Source: Pseudomonas fluorescens
GTDB taxonomy: Bacteria; Pseudomonadota; Gammaproteobacteria; Pseudomonadales; Pseudomonadaceae
Assembly (NCBI RefSeq): GCF_900636825.1
Contig: NZ_LR134318.1
Location: 777,501 to 841,500 of the forward strand
Length of the DNA stretch: 64,000 bases
Direction: 5' to 3'
Notes under the pieces: generated by a model
What the model saw: only the letters and a program-made list of their open reading frames with translations
Told to the model about the DNA's origin: nothing
Database searches by the model: none
In this document: positions 12,452 to 19,154 of the stretch, piece by piece
Layout of the letters: the number at the start of each line of letters is the position of its first letter
Position numbering within the stretch: position 1 is the stretch's first letter
Translations under genes and position numbers: made by a program

Positions 12452-13704
12452 CACAATTCCAGGCTAAAACTCGTCCCACCCTGGGCTCGGTCATTGGCCG
12501 CGGTCATTTGATCGTCGCGCTGGTGGCGGTGGCGATGGCCAGTGTCTCGCTGACCTTGCTTGGCGTGCTGGCGTTGCGCGTTTATGCCGATCACAACCTC
12601 CATTTGATTGCCCGATCGATCAGCTACACCGTCGAGGCTGCCGTGGTGTTCAACGACAAAGCAGCTGCTACGGAAGCGCTGGCCGTGATCGCCTCGAGTG
12701 AAGAAGTCGCGGACGCTCGGGTCCTGGATGCTCAGGGCCGACTGATCGCCCAATGGCAGCGAGCCGAGAACGGCCTGTTCTCCGAGCTTGAGATGCAGAT
12801 CACCCGTGCGATTCTGGAAAAACCGGTAAGCCTGCCAATCGAACATCAGGACCGTGAAATCGGCCGGGTGTTGCTCATCGGTCACGGCGGCAGTTTGATG
12901 CGCTTCTTGCTCAGCGGTCTGGCCGGGATCGTACTTTGCACCGCGATCAGCGCCTGGGTCGCGCTCTATCTTGCGCGCCGACAGTTACGCGCGATCATTG
13001 GCCCACTTCACGGCCTTGCGACCGTCGCTCACGCCGCCCGTAGCGAGCGTGCGTTGGATCGGCGTGTACCGCCGGCGCGTATTGCCGAACTCGACAACCT
13101 CGGCAACGACTTCAATGCCTTGCTCGATGAACTTGAGTCCTGGCAAACCCACCTGAAAAACGAGAATGAAACCCTCGCCCATCTGGCCACCCACGACAGC
13201 CTTACCGGCCTGCCGAATCGGGCATTTTTCGAGGGGCGTCTGATCCGCGCCCTGCGTAACGGCAAGAAACTCGATGAGCGGGTCGGCGTGCTGTTTATCG
13301 ACAGCGATCGATTCAAGGCTATCAACGACAACTTCGGTCATGCTGCCGGCGACGCAGTGTTGGTCGCGATTGCCAATCGTGTTCGTGCGCAGTTGCGCGA
13401 AGAAGATCTGGTGGCGCGGCTGGGCGGTGACGAGTTCGCGGTGTTGCTTGCGCCGCTGTTCACAATTGAAGACGCCGAGCGTATTGCCGAGAAGATTCTG
13501 ACCAGCATGGACATGCCCATCGCGCTGGCGGGCGACACCAGTGTCGTGACCTCGCTCAGTATCGGCATCGCGGTTTTTCCTGATCATGGCGCCACGCCCG
13601 GCGACCTGGTCGATGCCGCCGATGCGGCGATGTATCAAGCCAAGCGCTTGTCGCGCGGCGCGCAATTCACCGCCGGGACGGAACACCCGGTCGATTCCGT
13701 TTAA
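12448..13704 (+). CDS. yfiN: YfiN (TpbB), membrane diguanylate cyclase
   Basis: This enzyme makes cyclic di-GMP and promotes biofilm formation and small-colony-variant growth when released from YfiR. The 418 residues contain a first membrane helix (about 16-40), a periplasmic CHASE8-type sensor segment, a second helix (about 150-175) and a HAMP linker. The GGDEF domain starts near residue 245 (HDSLTGLPNRAFF) and has an intact RLGGDEFAVLL motif near residue 325, so the cyclase should be active. It overlaps yfiR and is followed after 16 bases by yfiB. Confidence 0.95.
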   Translation: MTQFQAKTRPTLGSVIGRGHLIVALVAVAMASVSLTLLGVLALRVYADHNLHLIARSISYTVEAAVVFNDKAAATEALAVIASSEEVADARVLDAQGRLIAQWQRAENGLFSELEMQITRAILEKPVSLPIEHQDREIGRVLLIGHGGSLMRFLLSGLAGIVLCTAISAWVALYLARRQLRAIIGPLHGLATVAHAARSERALDRRVPPARIAELDNLGNDFNALLDELESWQTHLKNENETLAHLATHDSLTGLPNRAFFEGRLIRALRNGKKLDERVGVLFIDSDRFKAINDNFGHAAGDAVLVAIANRVRAQLREEDLVARLGGDEFAVLLAPLFTIEDAERIAEKILTSMDMPIALAGDTSVVTSLSIGIAVFPDHGATPGDLVDAADAAMYQAKRLSRGAQFTAGTEHPVDSV

Positions 13705-13720
13705 ACCAGGAGCTGATCCC

Positions 13721-14215
13721 GTGTTAACACTTCCAATCCGACTGTTTTGCGCACTGCTGTTGCTTGCCATGCTGGCATCGACTGGTTGCCAGACTGCACC
13801 GCAAAAAGGCCTGACCCCGGCGCAAGTCGCGGTGCTCAAACAACAGGGTTTCGAGCTTACCAATGATGGCTGGGAGTTCGGCCTGTCGGGCAAAGTGCTA
13901 TTTGGCAGCGATGTCGAGAGCCTGAACGCACCCAGCACGCAAATTGTCGAACGCATCGGCAAGGCGTTGCTTGGCGTGGGAATCGAGCGGGTGCGCGTCG
14001 ACGGCCATACCGATGCGTCGGGCAAGGAAACCTACAATCAGCAACTGTCCCTGCGTCGGGCCAAGAGCGTTGCCAATGTACTCGCCACCGTCGGCATGAA
14101 GCAGGAAAACATCCAGCTGCAAGGTCTCGGCAGCAGTGAGCCGGTAGCTTCCAACGACACAGCGGCAGGACGTACGGAAAATCGCCGGGTGTCGATTGTG
14201 ATCAGCGCCGATTAG
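13721..14215 (+). CDS. yfiB: YfiB, outer-membrane OmpA-like lipoprotein
   Basis: YfiB sequesters YfiR at the outer membrane under cell-wall stress and so activates YfiN. The start is GTG 13721, preceded by CCAGGAG at good spacing; it gives 164 residues. The signal peptide ends in a lipobox (LASTGC). The OmpA/MotB peptidoglycan-binding domain is intact (VDGHTDASGKETYNQQLS, then LRRAKSVANVL, and NRRVSIVI at the end). Its stop codon overlaps the stop of a displaced LysR gene tail on the other strand (14212-14348), so the two genes were originally convergent and touching. Confidence 0.94.
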   Translation: MLTLPIRLFCALLLLAMLASTGCQTAPQKGLTPAQVAVLKQQGFELTNDGWEFGLSGKVLFGSDVESLNAPSTQIVERIGKALLGVGIERVRVDGHTDASGKETYNQQLSLRRAKSVANVLATVGMKQENIQLQGLGSSEPVASNDTAAGRTENRRVSIVISAD

Positions 14216-14348
14216 TCGGCGAAGCGCATCTCCCGCGTTTGCCCCATTAACAGACCCTGATTGCGCTCAGTCACCTCGCGGATGTAATCCCACAGCAGGG
14301 TGATCCGCTTCAACTTGCGCAGATCCTCCCGGCAGTACATCCAGAACT
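14212..14348 (-). pseudogene. Displaced original 3' end of the LysR gene now at 20731-21711
   Basis: Read on the minus strand, this stretch encodes the last 44 codons of a LysR-family protein and ends in TAA at 14214-14212. Its first 27 codons, starting FWMYCREDL, give exactly the same residues as the intact LysR gene near 20900. After that the two diverge: here the end is RNQGLLMGQTREMRFAD, in the intact gene it is LNGPLLLGETRVLLFAD plus 11 more residues. The fragment has no start and is separated from the rest of the gene by the 6.5 kb element. It is the pre-insertion gene tail. Confidence 0.93.
14314..14348. repeat. attL: left attachment-site copy
   Basis: These 35 bases recur at 20866-20900 with one mismatch (14322 G against 20874 A). 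The innermost 26 bases (14323-14348) are identical and contain CGGCAGTACATCCAGAACT. Sequence identity stops abruptly after 14348, which marks the left border of the inserted DNA. Confidence 0.9.
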
Positions 14349-14393
14349 ACAGGACGTAAGGGTTCCACCCAATGATTACGGGGCCCTAACGCC

Positions 14394-15893
14394 ATGATGA
14401 CCAATTCCAAGCTCTATCCTGTTACAAGTGCTGTCACAAACTCTGCTCTAACTCTCAGGCCGACCACGAGGCTCGCTAAGCCCTATCACTACAGGCGCAA
14501 CGGCATCTACTATCTACGCCTCAGAGAGACCGGCAGCACCACGCAGGCCACCTCAGTATCCCTCAAGACCTCCGATAGAAAGGCCGCTATGGACGCTTCA
14601 AGACGACTTGCCGAGACCATCAAGTCTTTCCATCTGGATCACCCTGAGGCCACTTGGAGTGAGCTTCGAGAACATTTGCTGTGGGTCGCTGAGGGGCTCC
14701 TGTCGTGTTCCCATGATGTCCACTCGCTGCGTGACTGGGGCGACCTGTATGAGGACGTTAGAACGAACCTGACGGAGATTGCCGCAACGATGTCCCTCAA
14801 CGTCGATCAGCATGAGCATGTAACCAAGGCTAAAGATGTGATGGCTGCTGCTCAGGTTCGATTACAGGGCGACTCAGTGCCACTGGTCAAGATCATTAGG
14901 GACCTTGAAGCCGACCCTAAGTCAGTCTTGAAGCACGTGAGTGACGTGTCTCTGTCTACATCTGTAAAGTCTCCCGCAATGACCTTTGAGGCCCTCTCAG
15001 TTCTCTACTTGGCAGACCGAGCTCAGGACCAGAAAGCATCGACCCTCAAGGAAACCAAGGTATGCCACGGCACTCTCTCAGCGTCTCTCGGTAGTCTGGA
15101 TCTGCGCAACCACTCAAGGGAGGACCTTGTGGCTCTGCGTGATCGACTCTCTGAAGGGCGTATGCCTTCAACGGTCAACAAGCTGCTGGTGAAGCTATCG
15201 GCTGTCCTGACGTGGGCGAAAGACAATGGTCACTTGGTCAATACTTACGACAAGAAGCTCAAGCTCACCAAGGGCCTTGAGTCCACCCGTAAGGCATTCT
15301 CTCAGGCTCAGGTCAGTACGCTGATGGCCTACGCGAACAGTCTTCCAGAGACCTCATGGAAACGTTGGATGCTTAGCCTCGGGATAATTACAGGCGGTCG
15401 ACTCAATGAGATCTCCCAGTTATGCGTTGGCGACATCCAGACCCTTGATTCAGGTGTCACCGTTATCCATATCAACGAGGTTGGTGAGGGTAAATCCATT
15501 AAGAACAAACGCAGCGAACGACTGGTGCCGTTGACCGATGGTGCCTATGGCTTCGACCTTGCCGCATTCTTGCGTTACGTCGAGTCGTGCAAACGGTCAG
15601 GGTCATTAGCGCTGGCTCAGATCGGGTACAAGACAGCCGGGGAATGGGCGAACCAACAAGCCATTCCGGCAGCGCTTGGAGATTCCTTTACGGCTGGTCT
15701 GACTTTCCATTCGTTGCGTCACTCGTTGGCTTCCCTTATGCAGGTCAAAGGGGTCCCTGTAGTCCACGCTCAGGCCGTCATGGGACACGCGTCAGGTACC
15801 ATTACGTTCGATACATATGGCTCTGGCGTTCCCGTTGAGGTGATCGCTGAGATGCTCCGTGGATTGCTTGATGGAAGTCGTGTCGACCTCTGA
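14394..15893 (+). CDS. Tyrosine-type site-specific recombinase (integrase)
   Basis: This enzyme would catalyse integration and excision of the element. The 499 residues end in a phage-integrase catalytic domain with the expected residues: the first Arg in ITGGRLNEISQL (about 335), HSLRHSLASLM (His-x-x-Arg, about 439-443), MGHASGTITFDTYG with the second His (about 464), and the nucleophile Tyr (about 474). The N-terminal part (YHYRRNGIYYLRLRET) looks like the short DNA-binding segment common in integrases of this size. The start is uncertain: ATG 14394 has no good Shine-Dalgarno sequence. The gene points into the element from attL, the usual place for an integrase. Confidence 0.95.
   Translation: MMTNSKLYPVTSAVTNSALTLRPTTRLAKPYHYRRNGIYYLRLRETGSTTQATSVSLKTSDRKAAMDASRRLAETIKSFHLDHPEATWSELREHLLWVAEGLLSCSHDVHSLRDWGDLYEDVRTNLTEIAATMSLNVDQHEHVTKAKDVMAAAQVRLQGDSVPLVKIIRDLEADPKSVLKHVSDVSLSTSVKSPAMTFEALSVLYLADRAQDQKASTLKETKVCHGTLSASLGSLDLRNHSREDLVALRDRLSEGRMPSTVNKLLVKLSAVLTWAKDNGHLVNTYDKKLKLTKGLESTRKAFSQAQVSTLMAYANSLPETSWKRWMLSLGIITGGRLNEISQLCVGDIQTLDSGVTVIHINEVGEGKSIKNKRSERLVPLTDGAYGFDLAAFLRYVESCKRSGSLALAQIGYKTAGEWANQQAIPAALGDSFTAGLTFHSLRHSLASLMQVKGVPVVHAQAVMGHASGTITFDTYGSGVPVEVIAEMLRGLLDGSRVDL
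14420..14443 (+). repeat. Left pair of 12-bp integrase arm-type repeats
   Basis: TGTTACAAGTGC and TGTCACAAACTC stand head to tail with exactly 12-bp spacing. They resemble the three repeats TGTCACAA(G/C)TC(G/C) at 20672-20707 near the other end of the element. The placement near both ends fits arm-type binding sites of a tyrosine recombinase. They overlap the first codons of the annotated integrase, so the true integrase start could be further downstream. Confidence 0.65.
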
Positions 15894-15903
15894 GGGCGCT
15901 AAA

Positions 15904-15937
15904 AGTGCGTCAATCGAATCCTGTTCTTTGACGCACT
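15904..15937. terminator. Possible bidirectional terminator between integrase and convergent small gene
   Basis: A perfect 10-bp inverted repeat (AGTGCGTCAA / TTGACGCACT) with a 14-base loop lies 10 bases after the integrase stop and just beyond the end of the convergent gene at 15949. It lacks a T-run, so termination is inferred from position only. Confidence 0.45.
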
Positions 15938-15948
15938 CGCCAGCTTAA

Positions 15949-16194
15949 TCATTCACCGAGAGTGTTAGTCCCAACGTTCAATCTCCACTGCACCGGGCCT
16001 TGCAAGATTGTGTGCTGGTGATGATTTTGAGGTGGGAATGGATCACCATTGTTGGATGTGATTTCTTTTCTACATCCAGTGCAACGGTAAATCCCAGATG
16101 CCGGAACGAGTTGTCCGGGGCCAAATGTTTGATTCCATAGCGGTGTTGGATTGTCAGCGAGTGTTAAAAATGAGGTTGCGATGTACCACGCCAT
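15949..16194 (-). CDS. Small conserved protein with a CxxC motif, element cargo
   Basis: This 81-residue protein starts at ATG 16194 with GGAGAG upstream at normal spacing; a longer frame to 16227 has no ribosome site. It contains WNQTFGPGQLVPASGIYRC, CTGCRKEI and GDPFPPQNHHQH. I recognise this pattern from small uncharacterised bacterial proteins often seen beside mobile DNA, but no function is known to me. One CxxC pair plus several histidines could bind zinc. It is convergent with the integrase and divergent from the HEPN-like gene at 16374. Confidence 0.75.
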   Translation of the reverse strand: MAWYIATSFLTLADNPTPLWNQTFGPGQLVPASGIYRCTGCRKEITSNNGDPFPPQNHHQHTILQGPVQWRLNVGTNTLGE

Positions 16195-16373
16195 AGTTAC
16201 TCTCCATGCGAATGAGCGTTGGGCCACTTGAGCATAGGCTGTTTTCGTAATGCCGATAGGCCACTTTGTTGTAATTTTGTGTCAAGAGGCAGAGCGCCTT
16301 AAACCAGCCTCTCCTTCGCTGCGAACCAAATGGCCTGCTTGAACGGCAGCCACTAAAATTTAGAGGGGTATTC

Positions 16374-16904
16374 ATGACACCTGAGAACGATGCGAACAAC
16401 ATTAAGTGGTTGATGACAGACCTAATGGTTGATTTGGCATCAGCGGTAGGCATGGCGCGTGACGTCATAATTTCTCATGATCCGCTTGTGCCCATTAAAA
16501 GCATGGGGCGGCTCAGAGTGTGTAATCACTTCATAGTCCTGACCCTGTTTAAGTTACATGAGGTTAGAAAAGGCTATGGGCAGTTTTTTCATCGTCTTCC
16601 GAGTGAAGCTACGGTATCGCTTTATCAGGCTGCGAAAGACATCGAAGCCAAGCAGATTTGTCAGTTCAGAAATAAATACGCCGCTCATATATTTGATAAG
16701 GATTCAAAAAATCCCATTTCACTCAAAAAAGCGGAGGAGTTGTTGCTCTCGATTACAGGCAAAGACAATTCTGATTGCTTGAGCTTTTACGATTGGATAT
16801 GCCCTGTAGGTTGGAAAGCTGATCAGAAATGCGTTGTGAGTACGGTGGTGGCCATGCGCGATTACTGTATGGGGCTGCCGGGTGGAGAGCTGGAGAGACC
16901 TTAG
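16374..16904 (+). CDS. Putative HEPN-domain protein (AbiU2-like), possible abortive-infection effector
   Basis: The 176-residue product has no hydrophobic segment and is mostly helical in appearance. It contains RNKYAAH (Arg99 to His105), the R-x5-H form of the catalytic motif of HEPN ribonucleases, followed by a helix with SLKKAEELLLSI. The layout resembles the AbiU2-type HEPN proteins found in phage-defence genes. The start ATG 16374 has GAGGGG upstream. The gene is richer in A+T than its neighbours and lies between the integrase and the promoter region, the usual cargo position in phage satellites. A defence function is inferred; the motif alone could occur by chance. Confidence 0.6.
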   Translation: MTPENDANNIKWLMTDLMVDLASAVGMARDVIISHDPLVPIKSMGRLRVCNHFIVLTLFKLHEVRKGYGQFFHRLPSEATVSLYQAAKDIEAKQICQFRNKYAAHIFDKDSKNPISLKKAEELLLSITGKDNSDCLSFYDWICPVGWKADQKCVVSTVVAMRDYCMGLPGGELERP

Positions 16905-16936
16905 CCAACAAAGTCCCCCCACTATGACGACATAGA

Positions 16937-16963
16937 TTAAAAACCCTCACATATAGGGAGACA
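16937..16963 (+). promoter_or_regulatory. Promoter-like site 1 for a T7/T3/gh-1-type phage RNA polymerase
   Basis: The site reads TT followed by AAAAACCCTCACATATAGGG and then AGACA. T3 promoters contain ACCCTCACTAAAGGGAGA, and those of the Pseudomonas T7-like phage gh-1 contain AAAAACCCTCACT followed by ATGG or GTGG. The match covers the recognition block and the GGGAGA start region, with one extra base between CAC and TATAGGG. The first 17 bases recur exactly at 17405. No phage RNA polymerase gene is in the window, so the polymerase would have to come from an infecting phage. Confidence 0.7.
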
Positions 16964-16970
16964 CACCATT

Positions 16971-17011
16971 CCCACTGTAACCGCTCAGTCACCCCGAGGT
17001 GACCCAGTGGG
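16971..17011 (+). ncRNA. Nested hairpin at the start of the promoter-1 transcript
   Basis: An outer stem CCCACTG (16971-16977) / CAGTGGG (17005-17011) encloses a perfect inner stem GTCACC / GGTGAC with loop CCGA (16988-17003). It would form about 15 bases after the presumed start of a promoter-1 transcript. A processing site, protective 5' structure or functional small RNA are all possible. Confidence 0.5.
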
Positions 17012-17404
17012 CAAGGCTCATCGTGACAGCGTGGTTCACTCCACCAGACACATGAGACCACCAAGTCAGAACCCCTCGGGGTCCTCTGAGGTCCAGTTAC
17101 GGGGACCATCTCAACGATACTGTCTGTCGAGCCTCTGAATGGCTTGATGGACCCTTAATAGGTTTGGGCCTCCTATTACTGATCGTGGGATTACAGGGAC
17201 CTTTTACTTAAAGATCCTCTATGAGGAATATCAGGTAGTAATCTTTATATTCTCTCTCTAAGTTGAAAGACTTTAAGAGCCCTTTAAGTACAGGGGCTAA
17301 GGTCTTCTCAGACCATGATTGCAAGCAACGGCATCATATGGTCACTCACCATGACTCGTTAAGTGGTCTCTGAGCTCTCAGGTGTCCTCAATATTGGATG
17401 CCGG
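17012..17404 (+). other. Gene-free A+T-rich region between the two phage-type promoters
   Basis: No believable open frame lies here. The region holds a hairpin CAGAACCCC-TC-GGGGT-CC-TCTG (17067-17087), which recurs in altered form at 17507-17529. A second hairpin TAATAGG / CCTATTA spans 17156-17178. An A+T-rich stretch at about 17200-17290 contains TTTAAG and CTTTAAG motifs. T7-type replication origins combine a phage promoter with adjoining A+T-rich DNA, so an origin or packaging site is conceivable here, but nothing in the sequence proves it. Confidence 0.4.
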
Positions 17405-17431
17405 TTAAAAACCCTCACATACACCGGACAC
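17405..17431 (+). promoter_or_regulatory. Promoter-like site 2 for a T7/T3/gh-1-type phage RNA polymerase
   Basis: The first 17 bases, TTAAAAACCCTCACATA, are identical to promoter-like site 1 at 16937. Here they continue CACCGGACACACC rather than TAGGGAGACACACC, so the GGGAGA start region is changed while GACACACC is shared. It stands 170 bases upstream of the KilA-N gene and would drive that gene and those behind it. Confidence 0.65.
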
Positions 17432-17483
17432 ACCGTTCGTCTCTAAGGCCATTCGCATGGTCACTTCATTAACAGAGTCTTTC

Positions 17484-17564
17484 TGATTGCTCCCTGAGCC
17501 ACTCGCCAGAACCCGTCATGGGGTCTCTGTGCTGGCCCGTGGATGCGAACTCAGGGAGCAATCA
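17484..17564 (+). ncRNA. Long nested hairpin in the leader of the KilA-N gene
   Basis: A perfect 15-bp inverted repeat, TGATTGCTCCCTGAG (17484-17498) and CTCAGGGAGCAATCA (17550-17564), encloses CCAC/GTGG, GCCAG/CTGGC and ACCC/GGGT pairs. The result is one extended hairpin of 81 bases. It ends directly before the AAAAGGA ribosome-binding site of the gene at 17575. Long hairpins in this place are RNase III processing sites in T7-like phage messages; that role is an inference here. Confidence 0.65.
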
Positions 17565-17574
17565 AAAGGAAATC

Positions 17575-18096
17575 ATGAATATGAACATCAAGCACAAGCA
17601 CGCAGGTCACGTAATCATCATCGACGGTCAGGCCTTTAAAGCTAACGATTCGGGTATGTGGAACTTGACCGACATCTGGCGCACCTTGAAATTGCCTGCA
17701 AGGAAAGGGCCCGGTAAATGGGCTGAGCTGAAAGAGGCTCAACGATTGGCAGCTTCCGGGAAAGTCGAAAGCTCCAATGGCAGAGGGACCCTTGCGACCA
17801 AACAGGCAGCGATCAGGTATGCCGCATGGGTTTCCTCAAAGTTCGAAGACTTGGTCTACGACGCCTTCGAGGCCATCCTTGAAATGCCCGAGGTCGCTCT
17901 ATTGGTCGCCGACAAGATGCGTAATATCGGACACGACCACAGTGCAGCCATCCTTGAGCGCCATATCTTCAACGATAAGAGCGACTGGTATAGCTTGGGT
18001 CGTCGGACTCCAAAGAAGCTGACGGCACAGCAACAGGAACAGCATCGTTTGTTCCGTGCTGCCCAGCGTAATGATCGAAAGTCAGGAGCTTTCTGA
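17575..18096 (+). CDS. KilA-N domain protein
   Basis: The KilA-N fold is a DNA-binding domain found almost only in phages and related elements. The 173-residue product begins MNMNIKHKHAGHVIIIDG, after AAAAGGA. It has the domain in its N-terminal two thirds (GMWNLTDIWRTLKL, then KWAELKEAQRLA and AIRYAAWVSSKFEDLVYDAF). The C-terminal tail is basic and polar. An in-frame extension back to 17518 would run through the leader hairpin and has no ribosome site. It is the first gene after promoter-like site 2, and the next gene starts 1 base after its stop. Confidence 0.85.
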   Translation: MNMNIKHKHAGHVIIIDGQAFKANDSGMWNLTDIWRTLKLPARKGPGKWAELKEAQRLAASGKVESSNGRGTLATKQAAIRYAAWVSSKFEDLVYDAFEAILEMPEVALLVADKMRNIGHDHSAAILERHIFNDKSDWYSLGRRTPKKLTAQQQEQHRLFRAAQRNDRKSGAF

Positions 18097-18097
18097 G

Positions 18098-18421
18098 ATG
18101 ACCTACCTCGATCTAATCAACAGCCTGTGTCTTACCCCAGCGTCACGCATGAAGTTAATCAGCATCCGCAATCATTGGACTGACAGCTACAAACGCAAGA
18201 TGGTCTCAGTGATCCATCCCTTGGGTGGCCGTGTGGTCGATCAAGTTGCCCTTGAGGCTCACCTTCACGGGTACTTGGTGACCTTCATGCACAGCCTTAT
18301 AGCCGCAGGAGTCCACCTTGACGCTCTCTTGATGGTTCCTTTGACCGTGCCGTTGAACCGACAACCAATTACTTACAGCCGAGTCCTGGACCTCTCTTCT
18401 GAGTCCGCTCAAGTCGTTTAA
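18098..18421 (+). CDS. Hypothetical element protein, 107 residues
   Basis: I do not recognise this protein. The start ATG 18098 has CAGGAG upstream and follows the KilA-N stop by a single base, so the two are co-translated. The sequence has a basic segment (SIRNHWTDSYKRKM, about 22-35) and a hydrophobic C-terminal half (YLVTFMHSLIAAGVHLDALLMVPLTVPL) that could be one amphipathic or membrane-associated segment. A longer frame from 18056 overlaps the KilA-N gene and is less likely. Confidence 0.7.
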   Translation: MTYLDLINSLCLTPASRMKLISIRNHWTDSYKRKMVSVIHPLGGRVVDQVALEAHLHGYLVTFMHSLIAAGVHLDALLMVPLTVPLNRQPITYSRVLDLSSESAQVV

Positions 18422-18463
18422 GGCCCCCCGCATCTTGGGCGGTTGAATCCACCAGTAAGAACC

Positions 18464-18487
18464 GTAAGACCCTCACCAAAGTGCCCA
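18464..18487 (+). promoter_or_regulatory. Weak third phage-promoter-like site
   Basis: The sequence GTAAGACCCTCACCAAAGTG shares ACCCTCAC and a following AAAG with T3-type promoters, but lacks the GGGAGA start region and the TTAAAA upstream block. It lies 200 bases before the gene at 18686, in a gap with no gene. It may be a diverged promoter or a chance match. Confidence 0.35.
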
Positions 18488-18576
18488 ATAGGACAGTCCG
18501 CCATGCTGCCCGAAGGTCCCTTGACGACCCGCAAAAGCTCCAACCCCAGTCGTCGAATACATCCCTCAAACCCAGA

Positions 18577-18665
18577 ACATATAGACAAGCCGTGACGGCG
18601 CCGGAGTGGCTTACTCCTTAGCCTCTGGTCTTCGTCGCCCATGCGGCACGGCTTGATCTATGTGT
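18577..18665 (+). ncRNA. Large hairpin before the gene at 18686
   Basis: ACATATAGACAAGCCGTG (18577-18594) pairs with CACGGCTTGATCTATGTGT (18647-18665); nine central base pairs are perfect and the rest nearly so. The 52-base loop contains a small hairpin GGAGT-GGCTT-ACTCC. The stem ends about 6 bases before the AGGAGA ribosome site of the next gene, the same relation as the hairpin at 17484-17564 to its gene. Confidence 0.55.
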
Positions 18666-18685
18666 CTATTAGGAGACACAACCAC

Positions 18686-19108
18686 ATGAAACTGAACATC
18701 GTAAGCACCCCTGATCGTCTTGAAGTTCAAGGCCAAAACGTATCCCGAGAATATGCCGAAGGCGCAATGCTCGCAGGCTTGTTGGCTATGGCTGGCAAGA
18801 ACGACAACAAGGTCACTGAGATCGTCCGTCAGTACCGTGATGCTGGGCTGAGTACCTCTGCGTTCCCTGTAGAGACTCGTCGAGCCTTCACGATCTTCGC
18901 AAGGGAAGAACAGCAAGAGACCAAGCGCGCCGCTGAGGCTGCATGGTTCGCTGAACGAGCCAAAGAGCAAGTACCTCCGACTCCACTTGAGGCCGCACGT
19001 AAACGCGCCGTCAGGGAGACCCAAAACGAGCGCATTCGCCGTATGGGTGCTGAGACCCGAGCTGCCCGTGGCGGCGGCGCATGGTCATCGTTCCCCGACT
19101 TTGACTGA
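18686..19108 (+). CDS. Charged helical element protein, possible assembly or scaffold protein
   Basis: This 140-residue protein starts at ATG 18686 after AGGAGACACAACCAC. The frame can be extended to 18641, but that part lies inside the hairpin. The first 25 residues (MKLNIVSTPDRLEVQG) look like a beta-rich start. The rest is a long charged helix region rich in Arg, Glu and Ala (residues about 64-130), ending GGGAWSSFPDFD. I do not recognise a family. It stands just before the 341-residue putative structural gene, where scaffold genes commonly lie in phages. That is the only basis for the suggested role. Confidence 0.6.
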   Translation: MKLNIVSTPDRLEVQGQNVSREYAEGAMLAGLLAMAGKNDNKVTEIVRQYRDAGLSTSAFPVETRRAFTIFAREEQQETKRAAEAAWFAERAKEQVPPTPLEAARKRAVRETQNERIRRMGAETRAARGGGAWSSFPDFD

Positions 19109-19154
19109 TCCCTTTACGAACCTTTCAAGACAACTTATTCAGGAGTAATTACAC

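Noticed and set aside
14212..14400. tRNA as the integration target
   Set aside because: I looked for a tRNA 3' end at attL and attR because it is the usual integrase target. None is present; the core is LysR coding sequence.
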